Assembly: GCA_946543495.1 (NCBI GenBank)
Contig: CAMNLS010000054.1
Span: 1-7,664, forward strand
Direction of reading: 5' to 3'
Source: an uncultured Selenomonadales bacterium
GTDB lineage: Bacteria; Bacillota; Negativicutes; Selenomonadales; Selenomonadaceae
Length of the DNA: 7,664 nucleotides
The position numbers were made by a program, and so were the translations under genes. Every line of letters starts with the position of its first letter. Position 1 is the first letter of the stretch. Positions 4,848 through 7,664 of this stretch are shown in pieces. Below the pieces are notes generated by a model, which searched no databases, was not told where the DNA came from, and saw only the letters and a list, made by a program, of their open reading frames with translations.

Positions 4848-6413
4848 TCAATCGAGGAGATAATTTTCGTAGACGTGGCGCAGTTCGTTTAAGTTGTCCG
4901 TGTTCAAGTCTTTTTGGCAAGTCCACGCATCGGAATTCATTTCCATACTCTGGCGGTCGCTAACTTTATATGGTTGCCATTGCGGAATCAGCGAATTATT
5001 CGGGTTGCCCGTCGCCGCGAAGTTAAACCACGCCGCTTGCATTTCTTTAACTAATTGCGGGTCGGGATTGGTCTCTATGTCACTTTTCGGATTGCCGAAG
5101 ATAAATGCCAACTCAATCGAATGACACGAACCTAAAATTTCATTGGGCGAACTCTGACTGAACAGATAAAAATAAACGTCGTCGAAAGCCGATTGATATT
5201 CCGCCGTAAGCTCCTGCGCGACGCGAAATTCCAACTGATTGGCAAATTCTAAATAGCTGTCGTTGTCGGCGTGATTCTTCTTCCACGCTTCGTAAAGTTC
5301 GTATTGATTTGTAAATTCGCCCTCGTAGACAATCGGAGTAGTGTAGGTGTGGAAATCTGCCATGTTGTCGGTGAAGTCGGCTTCGTACAAATTCCAGTAG
5401 CGATATTCATCAGCAACAGTGCCCGCCATAAATTTGATACCTCGCGCCGCGCCGTCCTTGAGTGCTCGGAGTGGATGAAGCGGTAAAAATTTTCCGTCGC
5501 AAGTCGGGAAGTAATCAACCTCTGTTTTATAATCGCGCTTGTTTAAAAGCCGTTCATAAGCCTTATAAAGTTCGTGGCTCGATTTTTTCATAAGTTCGCG
5601 CATATTTTTATAGCCGTTCAACTCCATGAACTCTTCGGCAAGTTCAGCTGACTGTTCCGGCGTGTGATAAAACATCAAGTGCCCCGACTGCGCGATGGCT
5701 TTTTGGAAAAGCCCTTTAGCGGCGGGCGCAATCATTAAAAACATAGTCGACGCGCCGCCGGCACTTTCGCCAAAAATCGTAATGTTATCGGGGTCGCCGC
5801 CGAACTCGGAAATATTTTCCTTGACCCACGTCAACGCCGCAACTTGGTCTTTGAGTCCCAAATAGCCTGTGTCCTCGAAAGTAGAATCAATCGCCGCGAA
5901 GTTCATGAACCCGAAAATATTCAGGCGATAATTTATCGTGACGATAACGACATCATTTGCCGCCGCAAAGTTCGAGCCGTAATAAAGCGGGTCGCTCCCG
6001 CCGCCATTGACGAAGCCGCCGCCAGGTATGTAAACCATTACGGGCAAATTTTTCTTCGAGCCGCGCCTCCAAATGTTGAGCGTCAAACAATCCTCGTTCT
6101 TAGGCGTCAGGGAGGCGGCTTCATTCATGTCAATATCTTGCATGGGCGAAAAGCCGAATTTCTTTGCGTCGAAGGTCTTATTGGACGGTTTCAGCGGTTG
6201 CGGAGCCTGCCAGCGTAATTTTCCGACGGGCGGTTGAGCGTAGGGAATTCCCAGCCATGTTTGAACGCCTTTTTCATCAATAAAGCCGTTGTAAGTTCCC
6301 TGTGCGGTCTTTGCTTGACAACTTGCGGCTTGCACGTCGGCGGGAAAAAGATTCGTTGCTAAAGCCATAATTGCTAATGTACTTCCTTTTATAAAATCTC
6401 TGCATGAAAGCAT
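4848..6413 (-). CDS. Exported type B carboxylesterase
   Basis: 521 residues, normal for the type B carboxylesterase (COesterase, PnbA-like) alpha/beta-hydrolase family, which cleaves carboxylic esters. Residues 1-29 form a signal sequence (MLSCRDFIKGS, hydrophobic stretch, then an Ala-rich end), so export from the cytoplasm is likely. The motif SCRDFIK equals the Tat consensus SRRxFIK except that the first Arg is Cys. Family signatures are EDCLTLNIW (107-115) and GESAGG with nucleophile Ser217; the triad is probably completed by Glu336 (GTVADE) and His431 (GSCHSIEL). The oxyanion-hole region reads PGGGF (130-134) where HGGGF is usual. ATG at 6413 has GAGGTG 8 nt upstream. The gene stands alone, divergent from the pilus genes. 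The natural substrate is unknown. Confidence 0.95.
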   Translation of the reverse strand: MLSCRDFIKGSTLAIMALATNLFPADVQAASCQAKTAQGTYNGFIDEKGVQTWLGIPYAQPPVGKLRWQAPQPLKPSNKTFDAKKFGFSPMQDIDMNEAASLTPKNEDCLTLNIWRRGSKKNLPVMVYIPGGGFVNGGGSDPLYYGSNFAAANDVVIVTINYRLNIFGFMNFAAIDSTFEDTGYLGLKDQVAALTWVKENISEFGGDPDNITIFGESAGGASTMFLMIAPAAKGLFQKAIAQSGHLMFYHTPEQSAELAEEFMELNGYKNMRELMKKSSHELYKAYERLLNKRDYKTEVDYFPTCDGKFLPLHPLRALKDGAARGIKFMAGTVADEYRYWNLYEADFTDNMADFHTYTTPIVYEGEFTNQYELYEAWKKNHADNDSYLEFANQLEFRVAQELTAEYQSAFDDVYFYLFSQSSPNEILGSCHSIELAFIFGNPKSDIETNPDPQLVKEMQAAWFNFAATGNPNNSLIPQWQPYKVSDRQSMEMNSDAWTCQKDLNTDNLNELRHVYENYLLD

Positions 6414-6456
6414 AAGTTCATCACCTCACGGGCAGTTTAAATCAAAGCCGCTGAAA

Positions 6457-6484
6457 AGTCTACGTGAAGTTGAAAACTTCGCAA
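6457..6484 (-). promoter_or_regulatory. Candidate promoter of the esterase gene
   Basis: Minus-strand TTGCGA (6479-6484) and TAGACT (6457-6462) with a 16-bp spacer would start transcription near 6450, about 37 nt before the ATG. The match is moderate. It overlaps the candidate plus-strand promoter, so the two directions could interfere. Confidence 0.3.
6466..6480. repeat. Inverted repeat GAAGTT-GAA-AACTTC (possible operator)
   Basis: A perfect six-base inverted repeat with a 3-base centre. It overlaps the -35 region of both candidate divergent promoters, a position where a bound dimer could repress both. No regulator gene is nearby. Confidence 0.45.
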
Positions 6485-6498
6485 GCGTATGATACACT
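6470..6498 (+). promoter_or_regulatory. Candidate promoter of the PilP-like/secretin genes
   Basis: TTGAAA (6470-6475, five of six consensus bases) and TACACT (6493-6498, four of six) are 17 bp apart. The start would be near 6505, about 45 nt before the ATG at 6550. Confidence 0.45.
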
Positions 6499-6503
6499 GC
6501 GAA

Positions 6504-6516
6504 CAACGTAACGTTG
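6504..6516. repeat. Small inverted repeat CAACG-TAA-CGTTG at the predicted start site
   Basis: A perfect five-base inverted repeat at the predicted start of the plus-strand transcript. It is short, so it could be chance; otherwise it is an operator or a 5' mRNA hairpin. Confidence 0.25.
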
Positions 6517-6549
6517 CATCCAATGTAAAAAATTTTTTCGGAGTATGAA

Positions 6550-7116
6550 ATGCCTGACGAACTTAAAAAAATTTTACAACACGAACTCGACGAGCTTAAG
6601 CAAAATAAAATTCGTGTGATTGCGTTAGGCGTATGCTTCGTCGTCGTGCTGATTTTTTGGATAAGCGAAGACGATTCCGGCGGCGAAGAAATTATTTTGA
6701 ACGACGAGCCGCCGTTGACGAAAGATTTGCCCGTTAAGCCGTTACCGGTCGATAAAAGCTCCGACGGCGTGAAGATTGTCCTTGGAGCAAATGCCGACGA
6801 ATTATTTATCGGCGACCCGTTCGCGGGCGAAGAGAAACCAAAGCCGCCGCCAAAACCTGTCGTCGCACCCGTGCCGCCGATTGTGATTCAACCGCCGCCG
6901 CAACTCGTCGAACAGCCTAAGCCTAAAGAAAAAATTATCCTAACAGGCACGGCGATTAGCGGCGAGAGTAAAACGGCAATGTTCCTGCGCGGCAAGGAAA
7001 CTTTATTCTTAAAGGTCGGCGAGGAAATCGGCGGGAAAGTAATTTCGGACATAAGCGTTGACTTCGTGGCGTTCGAGGACGGACAGAGAGTTTATCTGCA
7101 AAAGGAGCTGAGATGA
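6550..7116 (+). CDS. PilP/GspC-like inner-membrane protein of a type IV pilus or type II secretion-like system
   Basis: 188 residues. A charged cytoplasmic N-terminus (1-20) precedes one membrane helix (21-38). An acidic and proline-rich periplasmic linker follows (about 40-127), containing a DPF motif (89-91) reminiscent of PilP and a dense Pro/Lys run (96-126). The C-terminal domain (129-188), with ILTGTAISG, then LFLKVGEEIGGKVI and a final VAFEDGQRVYL, matches the beta-rich PilP/GspC homology region that contacts the secretin in the periplasm. The start ATG at 6550 has CGGAG about 6 nt upstream. The secretin gene follows with no gap, which supports the role. PilP versus GspC cannot be settled here; the family assignment is by pattern, not search. 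Other pilus genes such as pilMNO are not in the visible upstream region. Confidence 0.75.
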   Translation: MPDELKKILQHELDELKQNKIRVIALGVCFVVVLIFWISEDDSGGEEIILNDEPPLTKDLPVKPLPVDKSSDGVKIVLGANADELFIGDPFAGEEKPKPPPKPVVAPVPPIVIQPPPQLVEQPKPKEKIILTGTAISGESKTAMFLRGKETLFLKVGEEIGGKVISDISVDFVAFEDGQRVYLQKELR

Positions 7117-7664
7117 TTGAACTGGAAGAAGTTTGTGCCGCTCATAGCCTCGGCGGCTTTTTTTATGCCCGCGCCCACTTCAGCCGCGCCTATGACGTTA
7201 AGCGTGCACGACGCCGACTTAAGAGCAACTATAATGCTCGTGGCGAAGACCGGCGGGCTTAATGTCTCTGTCGATGATTCAGTCAAGGGCACAATCTCAA
7301 TCTCACTGTCGAACGTCGAACCGCTCAAGGTTCTGGAAATCATTTCGCGGACAAAAAATCTTCAGCTCATGCAAGAATCAGGCGTCTACATCTTGACGGC
7401 TTCAAGCGTCGAGGCAATGCAAAGTTACGTCTTTCCGATTCGTTACGGCGACGCCGAAACTTTGCGCGAGGCGGTGATTATGTCGCTCGACCCAGACACA
7501 GAACGCTTGCCCAATCAGACGACGCGCATTAAAAATTCCGACGGCTCAATAAGTTATCGCTACACTTATCACGACGACGACAGCTCCGACGGCGGCGACT
7601 ACTCCGAGAACATTAAGCGCAAGGATAGAGTTTATGTTAATCCCGAAGTCAATGCGCTTGTCCT
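7117..7664 (+). CDS. Secretin, PilQ/GspD family, N-terminal part
   Basis: 182 codons are visible; the gene runs off the right edge. The product would form the outer-membrane ring through which a pilus or secreted protein passes. Residues 1-23 are a Sec signal peptide (NWKK, hydrophobic stretch, Ala-rich end). Residues 25-93 form the N0/STN domain (LSVHDADLRATIMLVAKTGG, then SVKGTISISLSNV and a closing GVYIL). Residues 103-182 look like an N1 domain (YVFPIRYGDAETL ... RVYVNPEVNALVL) with an acidic, Asp/Ser-rich insertion. The start is a TTG at 7117, directly after the TGA of the preceding gene and in the same frame; AGGAG (7103-7107) lies 9 nt upstream. ATG at 7113 opens a different frame that stops at 7260-7262. 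The N0 sequence looks slightly more PilQ-like than GspD-like. Confidence 0.88.
   Translation, partial: MNWKKFVPLIASAAFFMPAPTSAAPMTLSVHDADLRATIMLVAKTGGLNVSVDDSVKGTISISLSNVEPLKVLEIISRTKNLQLMQESGVYILTASSVEAMQSYVFPIRYGDAETLREAVIMSLDPDTERLPNQTTRIKNSDGSISYRYTYHDDDSSDGGDYSENIKRKDRVYVNPEVNALV

Noticed and set aside
7113..7262. ATG at 7113 as the start of a gene after the PilP-like gene
   Set aside because: The frame ends after 49 residues with no family features, whereas the TTG at 7117 gives a signal peptide followed by a secretin N0 domain.

Overview
The window looks like chromosomal DNA of a didermic Firmicute, most likely a member of the Negativicutes (Selenomonas/Veillonella side). This is inference, from four things seen together: strong Firmicute-type ribosome binding sites (AGGAGG-like) before most genes; a transketolase split into two adjacent subunit genes; clear outer-membrane machinery (a secretin and a PilP/GspC-like partner); and a large glycine/aspartate-rich RTX protein whose N-terminal Asn/Gly/Asp repeats resemble those of Selenomonadales surface proteins. 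No tRNA, rRNA, insertion sequence or CRISPR array is visible.

Layout, left to right. Positions 1-1560 (minus) hold the first 520 codons of an RTX calcium-binding protein that runs off the left edge. Its leader and a good sigma70-type promoter lie at 1561-1689. Positions 1690-2153 are a repeat-rich non-coding stretch: a degenerate tandem array with about 10-bp helical phasing, a 22-bp perfect palindrome with a partial second copy, and two hairpins, one of them the terminator of the next operon. Positions 2154-4632 (minus) read as one transcription unit: a coiled-coil lipoprotein, then the transketolase N-terminal (thiamine-diphosphate-binding) subunit, then the C-terminal subunit, ending at the terminator at 2097-2125. 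A possible 42-residue membrane peptide (4662-4790, minus) sits between this unit and a secreted type B carboxylesterase (4848-6413, minus). After a divergent intergenic region with inverted repeats, the plus strand carries a PilP/GspC-like inner-membrane protein (6550-7116) directly followed by the start of a PilQ/GspD-family secretin (7117 to the right edge).

Working together: the two transketolase halves form one enzyme of the non-oxidative pentose phosphate pathway. The PilP-like protein and secretin form the periplasm-spanning and outer-membrane parts of a type IV pilus or related secretion system. The RTX protein has no N-terminal Sec signal and is probably exported by a type I system not encoded here. 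The esterase has a Tat-like signal with a damaged twin-arginine motif.

The most unusual items are the helically phased repeat array upstream of the RTX promoter, the 81-bp higher-order repeat inside the RTX domain, the Cys-Arg Tat-like signal plus the altered oxyanion-hole motif of the esterase, the in-frame stop/TTG junction between the PilP-like and secretin genes, and the candidate small membrane peptide. I see no complete new multi-gene system.
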